Shown piece by piece: positions 33,930-45,603 of a DNA stretch of 64,000 bases. The notes under the pieces were generated by a model. It had not been told where the DNA came from. It did no database searches and saw only the letters and a program-made list of their open reading frames with translations. Both the position numbers and the translations under genes were made by a program. The number at the start of each line of letters is the position of its first letter. Position 1 is the first letter of the stretch. This DNA comes from Rugalucina vietnamica. Its lineage: Eukaryota > Mollusca > Bivalvia > Lucinida > Lucinidae. The stretch spans positions 31,333,621-31,397,620 of the forward strand of contig OZ024870.1 of NCBI GenBank assembly GCA_964017185.1. Reading direction: 5' to 3'.

Positions 33930-34680
33930 GTTTAAGCCCCACACATACAATATTGAACTTTTTTCTTTTATTTGAAAAGGCCACTGGTATTGTTTTTGCT
34001 GTCTGCTTTCCTGAATTATGATATGAGGCCCACTTAAGTACAAAATAACCTATGATTGTAGGCTTTTATCCCCATATCTATGACCTAAGCTGTTTTCTGT
34101 AGGTGTGGAGAAGGAAAGCGAAAAACGTTGTTATTCTACATTGGTAACATTTGGTATGAAATTTTTGTATGATCACTTCACTATATGCATGTCATGCCAT
34201 GTGAGAAATTGCCTGGCCATGCATGTTGCATCATAACTGACTATTATTAATTAACTTATTAGTATAAAGTACTTATACAGAGAATTCGGTCTGTGGCATA
34301 CTGATGATGTTTCTTTTTTCGTATAGCCTATACTGGATTTCACCTCAACCTTATACAGCTGACCTCACACTAATACGGTTGACCTCGTATCTATATGGAT
34401 ATACCTGCTATCTATATGGAAATCCCTATATCTGATTGGTCATAATACGACACTCAAGGTCACCTGCAATTGGTCATAATAGGACACGCAAGGTCACCTG
34501 CCGCGTTGAATAAGTTGAGACAAAAACAATGGCGGCGATAAAATAGTGAACAAACAAACAAAAAACATGTCAGCATCTTTGAAAAGACTGTCAGACATGG
34601 GCGCTAAGAATGGCAAAGATACGCTTGAGGTGCTAGCGGATGACATGGACCGATATGGACTTTTGACAGTTAATTAATAA
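33930..34680. other. Non-coding stretch with a two-copy short repeat
   Basis: ATTGGTCATAATA(C/G)GACAC followed by CAAGGTCACCTGC occurs twice in tandem (34435-34501). No gene is recognised. Confidence 0.35.
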
Positions 34681-34690
34681 AAATCTCTTT

Positions 34691-34819
34691 AATCAAGTTA
34701 TTTGGTATTGGACCAGTTACAGGTCCTCGGTCAGCTGTATTGGACCGAGGCCTTCGGCCTCGGTCCAATACAGCTAACCTCGGACCTGTAACTGGTCCAA
34801 AACAAATAACTTGATTAAT
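34691..34819. repeat. Near-perfect 129-bp palindrome
   Basis: Arms of about 60 bp run from AATCAAGTTATTTG to the central CCGAGGCCTTCGGCCTCGG and back, with few mismatches. The outer ends TTAATCAAG/CTTGATTAA suggest a foldback MITE. Only one copy is seen in the window. Confidence 0.8.
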
Positions 34820-34829
34820 AACATTATAT

Positions 34830-35300
34830 AACTGACCACCCAAGTAATGGCTAAACACTTAGAAGGTCTGAGCCTGCCGAGGAGGTTTTCCATTCATTTA
34901 AGCCTAGAAGTAACTTTTGTTTACTTAGGTAGTGCTATAACATATTTGATGTTATGAAATCCAAATGTTGGGTAGAAGTCTGATAAAATGAAGGCAACAC
35001 AACAACATGGCCATTGCTGTTGACTGGGATGTTAAACAACAAAACTGCATGCAGAGCCAGAATTTACATAAAACTAATGACCAATATTTGTATGTATACC
35101 ATTGGGGTCTGGGGGCCCATGATTAGAGTTTTATTCTAGGGTATGTTGTGTTGACCTTCTAAATTAGGTCAAGGTCAAGTAGGTCCTTGTTCTAAATCTT
35201 AGTGAGCAATCGAAGAACCACTGACTTGTCTAATATGGCTCAATATGATATTGAATTACTATGGAAAGCACTGATGTGCTTATGCACTTTGAATGAGAAT
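34830..35300. other. Non-coding stretch, no gene recognised
   Basis: A fragment at about 35140-35180 (TATGTTGTGTTGACCTTCTA..AGGTCAAGGTCAAG) recalls D' units. Nothing else is supported. Confidence 0.3.
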
Positions 35301-35305
35301 TATAT

Positions 35306-35539
35306 GAGCCGCCTCGTGGGAAAACCAACAATGTGGTTTCCGACCAGGTCCGACACAAACCGACCTGTACAAGCACAGAAGCAGGCTAGAAGCTTGAAAT
35401 TTTGGAGTTAAGTAGAGGAGGAATTGTACTATCCGAGTAGCAAAAACAAAGGCGCTGATCAGCTTCGCGGTTACCGCGAAGCTGATCTGCGTCTTTGTTT
35501 TCGCCTATGCAGATTGTTGGTTTTCCCACGAGGTGGCTC
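35306..35539. mobile_element. MITE-A copy, very well preserved
   Basis: ATAT/ATAT duplication and full TIRs. This copy preserves, in reverse, the uninterrupted CTACTTAACTCC sequence that is split by the 1.7-kb element at 49224-50907, so it is a good empty-site reference. Confidence 0.9.
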
Positions 35540-35834
35540 ATATGAAAATGCAATAAATGCAAGTTCGGATTAGGTAAGAGATTTATGGGAAAACAATGCT
35601 GTGAAATGCAAATCCTTTTAGATGAGATTTGAAATTTTGTTTTCAAGAGAAAATCCGCTTTCAAGGTCATTCAGAAAGGCATGTTCTGATTTAGAAACTC
35701 TGGAAACAGGTTACTGATCAGACTGTAACATGCTGGCTGAGCAACAGCTTCATTGCCTAGGACAGTTTGTCATACAATGCGGAAAGAACTGTGCATGAAG
35801 TATAAGTAATCAGAGGCTTGTCCTGGTACAATGT

Positions 35835-36068
35835 GAGCCATGACGCGAGAAAACCGGTCTTCGGGGTTTCTGACCAGGTGCAACACAAACCGGCCTGTAC
35901 AGTCACTGAAGCAGGCTAGAAGCTTGAAATTTTGGATTTACGTAGAGGAGGAATTGTACTATCCGTGTAGCGAAAACAAAGGTGCTGATGCTGATCAGCT
36001 AGTTACTGCACAGCTGATCTGAGCCTTTGTTTTCACATAGGCAAAAATCTGGTGTTCTCATGTGGTGG
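35835..36068. mobile_element. MITE-A copy
   Basis: GAGCCATGACGCGAGAAAACC at the left and GGTGTTCTCATGTGGTGGTG at the right, diverged. A small GATGCT duplication lies at the palindrome. Confidence 0.75.
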
Positions 36069-36069
36069 T

Positions 36070-37910
36070 GTTAATACTAAACAAATTGAAAATGCTACAC
36101 ATGTACATTATATTCTCACATAACACAAAATTTAATGATTTTCATTCTTGGGCTATATAACTTGCTCTTTGATTTCTTTGAAGGGAAAAGAGCCATGCTG
36201 CATGCATTTTGATAAGTAAAGGAGCAGTTAAAATGTCCATGTCATTGCTATAGAATGTGTAACTGAATGTGATAAATTGAGTGCATGACATCGGCAGTGC
36301 TTGGAGCCAATCAAAGCTGATTTCATGCGCTCATTTTGGCAAGTTCTAATATATATGCTACTGAATTGATACAACCTTTTTTTCTGCATCCTGATTGTTT
36401 AAAATGCATGTAGCAAAGTGCATTAGCTATGGCGCAAAAGAAAGAGACTATTTATTATATATAATGTAAGAATATAATAAAATAGAGTATAGCATTTTCA
36501 TTTTTGTTTAGTATATTACAACAGTTGGGTGTAACTTGACCTTAGCTGTTGACCATGGACGTAAAGCACCAAATCAAACATTTGAAATGCATTAAATTTG
36601 TATACACACACAAAAAACAACAACAACAACAAACAAAACATTTGCTGGATGGAAAGTGGTATATGTTTTTCTTGAGTGTATCAAAATCAGATTTTACATG
36701 TAAATGCATGTAAAGAACTGATTTAATTTTGAGATATCAAATTTTTTATCTGAAAATCTAGACTGCTTTTGCAGCCCTAAAACTAAGTAGTGTTCACGTC
36801 ATGTTCACATTATATCCCCCCAGCTCATCCTTGATCTGAATGAAGAATTTCGGATCTGTGAGAAGTAATTAGTTTCTGAGATGAAGTTGTTATATTAATG
36901 CATTCCAATTATTTTTTGTGCTGGGATAAGTTCTTGTCAGATCCAAAGTTTGTAATTGCCTAATTACTGACTGCTTAAATTAATTTTTGCCAGGGGATGA
37001 GAAAATGTGATTTCATGGTTTTCAGTCTGAAGTCGGAATCAGGCCTTCTTCAGGGAAATTTATATAATAAGTAATATATAGTGATTTCTGAGATCTCCTG
37101 TCGTAAATATTATTTGCAAAAGCTTTACATACTAGACATACTATTGAGGTCTGTGAACATAAGATCCATTACCTAAAGCATCCATTACAATTCTATGAAA
37201 AGGTACAAGTAGGCAATGATCAGGAAATGGTGCAAGCAGAAAGAGATTCAAACTCCAAAAACAGAGGTGGGAAAAAACTAAATTAACAATCAGGTACTTA
37301 TACCATGAAAACATATCGTAAGCCGAATGAGCAGCTATTTTCCCAATAGGTAGGCCACTCAGTTACCTAAACTTAACTAAGAATATGAAAACATACATAA
37401 GGCGCAAACAGCACAAAAATACCAGATCAGGACATAAAACAATAAGAACCACCACCGAAGTATAGCCTTGGGACAATCAGTAATATAAAATTACACTTTG
37501 GTGTTATTGAAAAAAACTATACTCATCATGTTAACCAATGGCTGGTGGTTGGATAGGGGGGCTTTAACATCTCTAGTCTCTCGGATGAGATCATAGTCTT
37601 TATAGTCACATCTATGTCAGAACTTGGATGTTCCAATATTAACCTAATCTGTTGGTCATAAAACCCATCCTTTGAATTGATGCAACAATTTGACAGTCTC
37701 TGAGGTTAGCCTTTTTTGGTTTCTTCAGAGTAACATCTACACTCCTGATTTACAATTTCTGTAGATGTGTTTATTTTGACAATGAATCTAATAAACAAAC
37801 ATCTTATAGACATTAAACAAATCTATGACTTCAAAGCAGCAAGACTCTTCCTTAGAGCCTCTTCATGAGAAGTCTGCTTTTGCTATTGCTTCATGGTAAC
37901 CATGCAGCTC
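36070..37910. other. Long non-coding stretch, no gene recognised
   Basis: Only a short CAA-rich tract (36611-36640) and A-rich segments stand out. No exon, RNA gene or repeat family member could be supported. Confidence 0.4.
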
Positions 37911-37911
37911 A

Positions 37912-38080
37912 GGGCCCAGTGAGTTGTTCAAAATTAATGATGTTGTTAGTTAATATTAAACGATTCATTAAAATTTCAAACATGAATATTACAAATACAC
38001 TGTTATTTTTTGGTGCAATTCAAAGGATTCTCACATTTTTTCAACAAAAAATAGCAGTGTATTTGCTTTTGAAGTCGATA
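37912..38080. mobile_element. Partial K-type hairpin MITE
   Basis: GGGCCCAGTGAGTTGTTCAAA, ATTTCAAACATGAATATTAC and TTCAACAAAAAATAGCAGTG match 32604-32847. The centre of the palindrome and the right end are deleted. Confidence 0.65.
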
Positions 38081-38089
38081 TATAGTTAA

Positions 38090-38250
38090 TGCACCAGTCA
38101 TTTTTATCCACGGCGCCCCTGGGGTCCGGGAATAGCGGTGCGTTTAACTTTTCAGTTTTTCAAGCTCGGGTTAAAAGCCCGGCACTGCGGGGTCAGATCT
38201 GTTGTAAAATCCCTGCTAAATGCCCCGGCTCCCCGGAGGATGACAATAAT
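38090..38250. mobile_element. Family M MITE remnant
   Basis: TGCACCAGTCATTTTTATCCACGGCGCCCC is the family's left TIR. The following CCGGCACTGCGG segments are diverged, and the right end was not located. Confidence 0.4.
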
Positions 38251-38561
38251 GTGGAGTTGTTCCAATGAAAAAAATATTGCATGGAATACTTCCATCGGTA
38301 TAAATATGAGAGAGGGGTTTGAATTTCTGCATGTAGATGTACAGGCACATTATTAAATTAAATTAAGCTCTTAAAAATGATCAAATGTTTAAATACAACT
38401 TCATGTGAGCGTGTATTGACGGGAAATTAAAATCCCGGCACTGCCGGGACTCATCAGAGGTGTAAATTGGTACATGTATAAAATACAATTCCTCTAATGC
38501 ATGCAATGGCACTTCTAAATCTTAGATTGCGAGCACCATTTCCTGTTGTTGACTACAGACT

Positions 38562-38772
38562 GGCCTCAAGATTACAAAAATGTTTGTGCTCATCGCAGCT
38601 GAGCACGAAATTTATATCTAAACTGCTCGTTTATACTAAAATAACCAATTGGTAGAAATTTCAGGTTTAGGTTACAAAATCTAATAATTTATCCTGCTAG
38701 CAACTTTTATGAGCAGGATAAATTTTAGTCTCAGCTGAGTTAAGTATATTTTTTTTTATAACTTCGCGGCCT
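38562..38772. mobile_element. MITE-C hairpin element, diverged
   Basis: GGCCTCAAGATTAC at the left and TTATAACTTCGCGGCC at the right are the TIRs. CAGCTGAGCACGAAATTTAT and TATGAGCAGGATAAATTTTAG lie inside, and the central palindrome is partly lost. Confidence 0.6.
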
Positions 38773-39005
38773 GGTCAAGTAAAAGAAAACAATTTCCTTG
38801 TCATATTTTGATTTACTGATATTCTATCTTTTCTGTTGACATGGAAAGTTAAATATATGAAATAAGAGAGCTTTTTAATTTGTTTATTTTTAACGGCTGC
38901 ACATGCATTTGGAACTCCGAAGCAAATTCATGATCACAAGATATCATAATGGCATCATTTAGGATCACTCAATATCATAATTACGTCATGCAGCAATTGA
39001 TAATT

Positions 39006-39201
39006 GAGCCGCGACGCGAGAAAACCGGTCTTCGGGGTTTCCGACAAGGTCTGACACAAACTGACCTGTACAGTCACAAAAGCGGGCTAGAAGCTTGAAA
39101 TTTCGGATATAAGAAGAAGAGGAAATGTACTATCCGTGTAGCGAAAACAAAGGCCTTTGTTTTCGCCTAGGCAAAAATCCGGTTTTCTCATGATGCGGCT
39201 C
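39006..39201. mobile_element. MITE-A copy, palindrome collapsed
   Basis: AATT/AATT duplication and complete TIRs. The central hairpin has been deleted down to GCGAAAACAAAGG / CCTTTGTTTTCGC, a typical foldback slippage product. Confidence 0.85.
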
Positions 39202-39219
39202 AATTAACGCCTACAATTT

Positions 39220-39441
39220 TAGCCACGCCATGAGAAAACCGGACTTTGCCTATGCAAATCGATTGTGCAGTAACTGCACAGCTGATCAGCGCCTTTGTTT
39301 TCGCTACACGGATAGTGCTGTATCTCTCCTCTTGTTAAATCCAGAATTTCAAGCTTCTAGCCTTTTTCTGAGACTGTACAGGCTGGTTTATGTCGGACCT
39401 GGTCGGAAACCCGGAAGACCGGTTTTCTCACGTTGCGGCTC
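39220..39441. mobile_element. MITE-A copy
   Basis: ATTT/ATTT duplication if the element starts at 39220. It lies only 18 bp from the previous copy. Confidence 0.8.
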
Positions 39442-39611
39442 ATTTGTCATTGGAGAAATCCAAAGGAAGATACCTTATAACAAGGAAAATTCGAAAGTTT
39501 TTTTGTTGTTTTTGACAGCTGCACATCCATTTGGAAATCCTTAGCGAAATTCATGTTCACAAGATATCGTGATGACATCATTGAAAATCATATGATATCA
39601 AAATTGCATCA

Positions 39612-39846
39612 TTAACTCATTTACGCCTGGCGTCCCTTTTATGGGACATAGGCAAACAGAATAGCCCCAGATGTGACGCTGCAGAACGCGGCTCCCCATA
39701 TGCGCCTATTCTGTTTGCTTAGAAAATTTTCATCGAAAAATTGAATAAAATTTAAAAATCACTCCTGACGCCCCTAAAAATGAAAGTGGACTCAACCAAT
39801 TGATAATGATGGGAAAATGCATTCGTCAAATATGGGTTAAGGATCA
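39612..39846. repeat. Dispersed repeat O, copy 2
   Basis: Shares ATGGGACATAGGCAAACAG, GTGACGC and CACTCCTG..CCCCTA with 11248-11482. Edges look like AACTCATTTACGCC and TATGGGTTAAG, possibly short TIRs. Confidence 0.6.
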
Positions 39847-39849
39847 CTT

Positions 39850-40255
39850 GATATCCAAATTATGTCATGCGGCAATTAATAATTAACGCCTACAGTTTGT
39901 AATTTAAATAAAGTTGAATAATTAAGGAAGATGCAGCAGCACTATAGCATGTTGAGTTTATAGGTGCTGATTTTTGATTGGTCCAGAAATATTTCGAGAC
40001 TGCCCAGAGACACTTGGAATATTTGTCCAAATGTTTTCGGTCACAGAGAAAACGTAACTGAACAAATGAGTCTTAAGACGGTATTAGCTCTGTTGGTGAC
40101 CAATCTATAGAACACATTTGTAGTCATACGTAACAAGCATTATCGAGACTTTATTAAGCAAAGCATTAATTGTCACAACCATTCTTCTTCTTCTGTTTAT
40201 TCAATCAGTGAGATGACCTACATGTGTGCCATCACTCGGAGCAGCGCAACATAGA
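39850..40255. other. Non-coding stretch, no gene recognised
   Basis: No supportable feature is visible. Confidence 0.35.
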
Positions 40256-40257
40256 TA

Positions 40258-42326
40258 AGAGCTGTCGCAGGACAGCGTAGCTCGCCTGACTTGTGCTTTG
40301 CCACTAAACTTATCAAAATCTATGACCCATGACCTTGACCTCAAGGTCGCTCAGGTGGGTTGTGATGGTACAGCATAAAATTTCAGACCAATATCCACAA
40401 ACATGCAAAGTTTCAACTTGATCCATCAAAATAGAGATTTTTAGACTTCAAAAATCTTTAACCCAAAACTTTAACCAAAAATTTTTTAGGCCATGACCTT
40501 GACCTCAAGTTCACCCAGGGTGGGTCATAATGGTACAGCATAAAACTTCAGACCAATATCTACCAACATGCAAAGTATCAACTTGATCCATCTACATGTT
40601 CAAGAGATATAGACTTCTAAAAACTTTTAACCGAAAACTTAAACAAAAAAATTCAAAGTATGTGACCTTGACCTTAAGGTCACCCAGGGTGGGTCATGAT
40701 GGTACTGCATAAAACTTCAGACCAATATCTACCAACATGTTCAAGAGATATAGACTTCTAAAAACTTTAATGAAAAAGTCACTAGAGCACGAAATATAGG
40801 TCAAGGTCAATAGATCAATGTGGGTGCAAAGTCGGGACATCGAGGAGAAGCCATATGCAAGGTTTGATGGTTGTAGGCTTTATAGTTGATGAGATATTAA
40901 GAGTTGGCTTCAAAAATGACAAAGTCACTAGAGCACGAAATATAGGTCAAGGTCACTAGATCAATGTGGGTGCAAAGATGGGACATCGAGGAGAAGCTGT
41001 ATGCAAGGTTTGATGGTTGTAGGCTTTATAGTTGATGAGATATTAAGGGTTGGCTTCAAAAATTACAAAGTCACTGGAGCATGAAATATAGGTCAAGGTC
41101 AGTAGGTCAATGTGGGTGCCGAGTCGGGACATCGAGGAGAAGCCATATGCAAGGTTTGATGGTTGTAGGCTTTATAGTTGATGAGATATTAAGTTGGCTT
41201 CAAAAATGACAAAGTCACTAGAGCACGAAATATAGGTCAAGGTCACTAGATCAATGTGGGTGCAAAGTCGGGACATCGAGGAGAAGCCATATGCAAGGTT
41301 TGATGGTTGTAGGCTTTATAGTTGATGAGATATTAAGGGTTGGCTTAAAAAATGACAAAGCCACTGGAGCATGAAATATAGGTCAAGGTCAGTAGGTCAA
41401 TGTGGGTGCTGAGTCGGGACATCGAGGAGAAGCCATATGCAAGGTTTGATGGTTGTAGGCTTTATAGTTGATGAGATATTAAGGGTTGGCTTCAAAAATG
41501 ACAAAGTCACTAGAGCACGAAATATAGGTGAAGGTCACTAGGTGAAAGTGGGTGCCGAGTTGGGACATCGAGAAGAAGTCATATGCAAGGTTTGATGGTT
41601 GTAGGCTTTATAGTTGATGAGATATTAAGAGTTGGCTTCAAAAATGACAAAGTCACTAGAGCACGAAATATAGGTCAAGGTCACTAGATCAATGTGGGTG
41701 CAAAGTCGGGACATCGAGGAGAAGCCATATGCAAGGTTTGATGGTTGTAGGCTTTATAGTTGATGAGATATTAAGGGTTGGCTTAAAAAATGACAAAGTC
41801 ACTGGAGCATGAAATATAGGTCAAGGTCAGTAGGTCAATGTGGGTGCCGAGTCGGGACATCGAGGAGAAGCCATATGCAAGGTTTGATGGTTGTAGGCTT
41901 TATAGTTGATGAGATATTAAGGGTTGGCTTAAAAAATGACAAAGTCACTGGAGCATGAAATATAGGTCAAGGTCAGTAGGTCAATGTGGGTGCCGAGTCG
42001 GGACATATGTAAGGTTTGACAGTTCTAGGCTTTACAGTTGATGAGAAACTAACACAGCATCTGAGCATTGTACAAAGGTGTTCTAGATATTGACCTCTAG
42101 CCCCGCCCCCAGGCATGACCCCATGGGTCCCTTCACACTAAATCACAGAGGACCCTCACATGCAGCAATGTTCCAAATATGAATGATTTCTGGTCAGTGA
42201 CTATCAAGATATAACAATTTTAAAAACTTTGACTGAAAGTGTGACGCGGACGCGGAAGTACACGTAAACGCGGACGACCGAGGTGACAACAATAGCTCTG
42301 TGCACTTCGTGCAGGCGAGCTAAAAA
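40258..42326 (-). mobile_element. Element E: hairpin-ended element with 146-bp tandem array
   Basis: The right end is a hairpin GCTCTGTGCACTTC / GTGCAGGCGAGCTAA. The left end contains AGCTCGCCTG, an inverted copy of the outer arm. Between them lie a few imperfect units with CATGACCTTGACCTCAAG (40320-40760) and then the 146-bp array. The terminal plan matches elements D and F in reverse orientation. Confidence 0.65.
40765..42040 (+). repeat. 146-bp tandem array, about 8-9 units
   Basis: TTTGATGGTTGTAGGCTTTA recurs every 146 bp (for example 40865 and 41011), with GGTCAAGGTCA, GGGACATCGAGGAGAAG and AGTTGATGAGATATTAAG in each unit. Units are highly similar. Two sub-types alternate, with CACTAGATCAATG or CAGTAGGTCAATG. 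Confidence 0.9.
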
Positions 42327-42329
42327 TTA

Positions 42330-42940
42330 ATCTTCATTTATTAACACCAAGATTTTTTAAAAGACCTATTTGTTTAGCCAACAAATGAGAAAAGAAATAC
42401 TGTAGAGCAGCTGCTCAGTCACACAGCAGTTGATTTGTGTCTATACTGTAGCAATGTTTGTGCCATTGGTAGAATAATTTGTCAACATTCTAAGGTCTAA
42501 AACCTTGCCTCTGGTAATAGTTTTTTGCCAAACATTTTTGCATAGAGGATGATAGGAAAATTATTTTCATGTCAAAATTTTGACCTTAGTTTGTCCTAAT
42601 AGGTTCTGCAAAAATTTTGAAAAGTGGTATGCAGATAAAGTTTTTATGGCCAAAATGAATTTTGAATAGGGATTTTGTATTGTCAAGGGAGATAATTCAT
42701 GATAAAAAAAAATGCAATTTTTTTTTAAAGTTTTCACTTGATCATGAAGATATCGTCTCAGGTATGTCATTTGTGTCATTTAAATAATGATTTTGAGCAA
42801 TCATCATAAAGTACTAAGAATTTAAAATTTTTGCAGGAAAATATTTACTTCCCTCCCTTGAGATTTTTGTACAGGAGAAAAAAAATGTTTTGACCAGAAC
42901 TTTTTTATTTGTGAACCGATTTTCAACATTTTTGCTGCAC
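42330..42940. other. Non-coding stretch, no gene recognised
   Basis: Contains GCAGCTGCTCAGTCACACAGCAG near 42408, possibly a MITE-A trace. Nothing else is seen. Confidence 0.3.
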
Positions 42941-42944
42941 ATTT

Positions 42945-43235
42945 TGCGACAAAGTAAATGCTCAATTGTGTCAAGAAAATATTGCATCTACATTTAAAGA
43001 GTTGCAAAATGTCTATGAAAAATCATTATCCGACACTAGGAAACACACTTTAGATCTGCAGTTTAACGTAAGCCTCTTTCTATCTTCTGTGAGAGATGGG
43101 TGTTTTGGAATTGGCAAGGAACTATTCACACAGGCTTTCCCAAACACAGCTCATTTAATGCAGGAAAATCGTGACTTTCTTGGAGTTAATAGGTTTAATA
43201 CTGGCAGCAGGAATTTACCGATAAATATCATTTAA
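42945..43235 (+). other. Unrecognised ORF, possible exon
   Basis: An open frame reads CDKVNAQLCQENIASTFKEL onward to a stop at 43235, with balanced, protein-like composition and a possible donor (AAC|GTAAGC near 43066) in frame. It lies about 850 bp upstream of the PHPT1 exon but is unlike any part of PHPT1. I do not recognise the family. It may be an exon of another gene or chance. Confidence 0.2.
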
Positions 43236-43312
43236 TGAGCACTACAGGACATGAAAATATAATGTTTGCTGCTTTGCTATTTGAGTTTCAAAGCTTAGAA
43301 GTAACAATACAT

Positions 43313-43532
43313 GAGCCGTGTCATGTGAAAACCAACAATTTGCATAGGCGAAAACAAAGGCACAGATCAGCTTCGCAGTAACTGCGAAGCTGATCAGCAC
43401 CTTGGTTTTCGCCACTCGGAAAGTACAATCCCTCTTCTTCGCAAGCTTCTAGCTGTCTTCTGTGGCTGTACAGCTCGGTTTGTGTTGGACCTGTTCAAAA
43501 AACACATTGTTGGTTTTCCCATGAGGCGGCTC
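43313..43532. mobile_element. MITE-A copy
   Basis: GAGCCGTGTCATGTGAAAACC and GGTTTTCCCATGAGGCGGCTC are the TIRs. The palindrome around CGCAGTAACTGCG is intact. The duplication is imperfect (ACAT/ATAT). Confidence 0.85.
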
Positions 43533-43539
43533 ATATGTT

Positions 43540-44080
43540 CTGGTGTGAAATAAGAACAACTGACTTGTTTGCATGACAATGGTGGCGTAGAGTTGCTAAT
43601 CAGGTTTTTGTTGCCCAGATACATGTAAAAGAATCTGTCTATTTTCTTTACCTTAAAATTCAAGCCTTGAGTTCATGTGGCAGTACAGGGGCAAGCTGGA
43701 TTGTTAGCAAACCTGAGCTGTGGCATAATTTATTGTATCTGTGTATTGTACCCATGATCTGTGTACATCTTCTGTCTGTCTAACTCAGCACATTTTCATG
43801 AAATTCTTGGTCATTCAAAACCAGTGTAGAGCATGGAAATGGGAATGAAAAATTTTATGGATGGTCCAAGTCACATGGTCCAGTATACCAGCAATGACCA
43901 TATAAATTGATAGGGTACCGCTTAAAATCTCTGTAGTTTCTGTGATGCTCATGAATTTTGGACTGAGGCATCATGATTTATATAAATCATGACCATGGCC
44001 TGACTTAGATCTAGCTATTTTACTGCAAAATGCCTCATTTTAGTATGATTAAAGAAATATCTCATAATGATCATTTTATT
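43540..44080. other. Probable intron upstream of the PHPT1 exon
   Basis: No exon 1 candidate could be found. A short self-complementary ATTTATATAAAT lies near 43977. Confidence 0.3.
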
Positions 44081-44086
44081 TTTCAG

Positions 44087-44211
44087 CGGACATATTCGAT
44101 GAAATTGCACCAGCCATAGAGGAAGCAGGGTTAGACTGTGAATGTGTTGGCGGCGGTAGAATAATGCATGACAGTGGGAAACGCAAACTAGAAATATATG
44201 GGTATTCTCAG
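44087..44211 (+). CDS. PHPT1: 14 kDa phosphohistidine phosphatase, internal exon (partial)
   Basis: The exon reads DIFDEIAPAIEEAGLDCECV, GGGRIMHDSGKRKLEIYGYS and Q after a split Ala codon. It starts after TTATTTTTCAG (phase 1) and ends at CAG|GTAAGC in phase 0. The CDCEC-like cysteine cluster, GGGRI-x-H and the (I/V)YGYS end correspond closely to the middle of animal PHPT1, which hydrolyses phosphohistidine in cytosolic proteins. In human PHPT1 the general-base His lies just before this segment, so it would be on the missing previous exon. The last exon (family ending with a YP-x-Y and W-x-N-(D/E)-GY tail) was not found downstream to 64000. Either introns are very long or this is a solitary exon copy. 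Reading frame and splice sites are intact, which favours a working gene. A 35-bp minisatellite begins right after the donor. Confidence 0.85.
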
Positions 44212-44635
44212 GTAAGCTATCACACTCTTGGAATATAATCATGCCACCACAAGAAATAGTTGGATATTTGGGGTTATCTATGATGAGAAATATTTGGACA
44301 TTTTCATGTTATCAACCACAAAAAATGTTTGCAATTTCTCAAGTAACCAATCACAAGAAGTATTTGAGTATTCTCATGTAATCAACCCTAAGAAATTCTC
44401 ATGTTATCAACCACAAGAAATATTTGGGTATTCTCATGTAATCAACCATAAGAAATATTTGGATATTCTCATGTAATCAACCACAAGAAATATTTGGGTA
44501 TTCTCATGTAATTAACCACAAGAAAAATTTGGGTATTCTCATGTAATTAACCACAAGAAATATTTGGGTATTCTTATGTAATTAACCTGATATTCTGTAT
44601 TTGGGTATTCTTGTGTAATCAACTACAAGACATAT
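44212..44635 (+). repeat. 35-bp intronic minisatellite resembling the PHPT1 splice junction
   Basis: Units (for example ACAAGAAATATTTGGGTATT followed by CTCATGTAATCAACC) recur with a 35-bp period at 44371, 44431, 44466, 44501, 44536 and 44571 (TTCTCATGTA), with degenerate units before and after. Compared with the exon end plus donor (44189-44223), the unit matches at 29 of 35 positions by eye. The exon's CAGGTAAG becomes CATGTAAT, so a GT remains but the consensus donor is weakened. Confidence 0.85.
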
Positions 44636-44639
44636 TTTC

Positions 44640-45375
44640 ATATTTACACTCATCAACACTCGTCAAAGTGAAATCACATTTAAAACTAAAAAGTCATCGA
44701 CTCAATGTAGAAAAATGTGAAAAAAAAAAAATCAGTGACAAGTCTGATATAATATAGTAAAAACCAAACTCTTTCCCCAGAAGAAGTACATGTAAGTACT
44801 TTCTGCATGCTCTAAAAGATGTCACAGGAACCAACATGAATAGCAATCAACAGAGAGAACCACAGCACATGTACCAACTTAGAATTGCCCTGTACCAACT
44901 TGGAATTGTCCTGTACCATTTTGGAATTGTCAGTGATAACTACCAGGGTAGGGTCCATGTATGTTATTGTATGGATTATAATTTGGAAAAGTCTGACTCT
45001 CTACGTTTCTCATTTGATTGCAGTAGTCAGTAACTCATGTCAGAGATGTACCAGGTTTTTGTATGAACTGCACCTATACATATGTAAAACATACCAACCA
45101 TGTCATGTGAAAATGTTATATCCTGTAGTCTGATTAACAGGTGGTAAGGACATTTGATTGAAATTGCAGGATAATTTTATGAATTTTCCATCTAAACCAG
45201 TCTTTAAGAGTGTCATTTTTTTTTATCAGCGGGATGTTGGTACAAAAATTGTCCCCTTGGTACATTCATATTTTGCAGTTCTTTAACTGCAGCTTGAAAA
45301 CCTGAATCAAAATGTATTGTTTCTGTTATATGAATTGAACAAGTGCATTGATCAGCTCATGCTTTTCCACATTCT
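44640..45375. other. Probable intron with a 21-bp three-copy repeat
   Basis: ACCAACTTRGAATTGYCCTGT occurs in three tandem copies at about 44874-44936, the last diverged. No further exon is recognised. Confidence 0.4.
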
Positions 45376-45381
45376 TAATAA

Positions 45382-45603
45382 GAGCCACGTCGTGAGAAAA
45401 CAGGATTACTGCCTATGCAAAAACAAAGGCGCAGTAACTGCACAGCTGATCAGCGCCTTTGTTTTCGCTACATGGATAGTAGAATTCCTATTCTTCCTAA
45501 ATCCAAAATTTCAAGCTTCTAGCCTTTTTCCAGGACTGAACCTGCCATTTTGTGTCGGACCTGGTCGTAAACCCCAAAGACCGGTTTTCTCATGTTGGGG
45601 CTC
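45382..45603. mobile_element. MITE-A copy
   Basis: GAGCCACGTCGTGAGAAAAC and GGTTTTCTCATGTTGGGGCTC are the TIRs. The palindrome is shortened to AAAGGCGCAGTAACTGCACAGC..GCGCCTTTG. Confidence 0.8.

Noticed and set aside
37862-37905. PHPT1 first exon ending in His-Gly at a GTAACC donor
   Set aside because: The frame needed reads a leucine run and shows none of the expected VFKY..RG..W motif.
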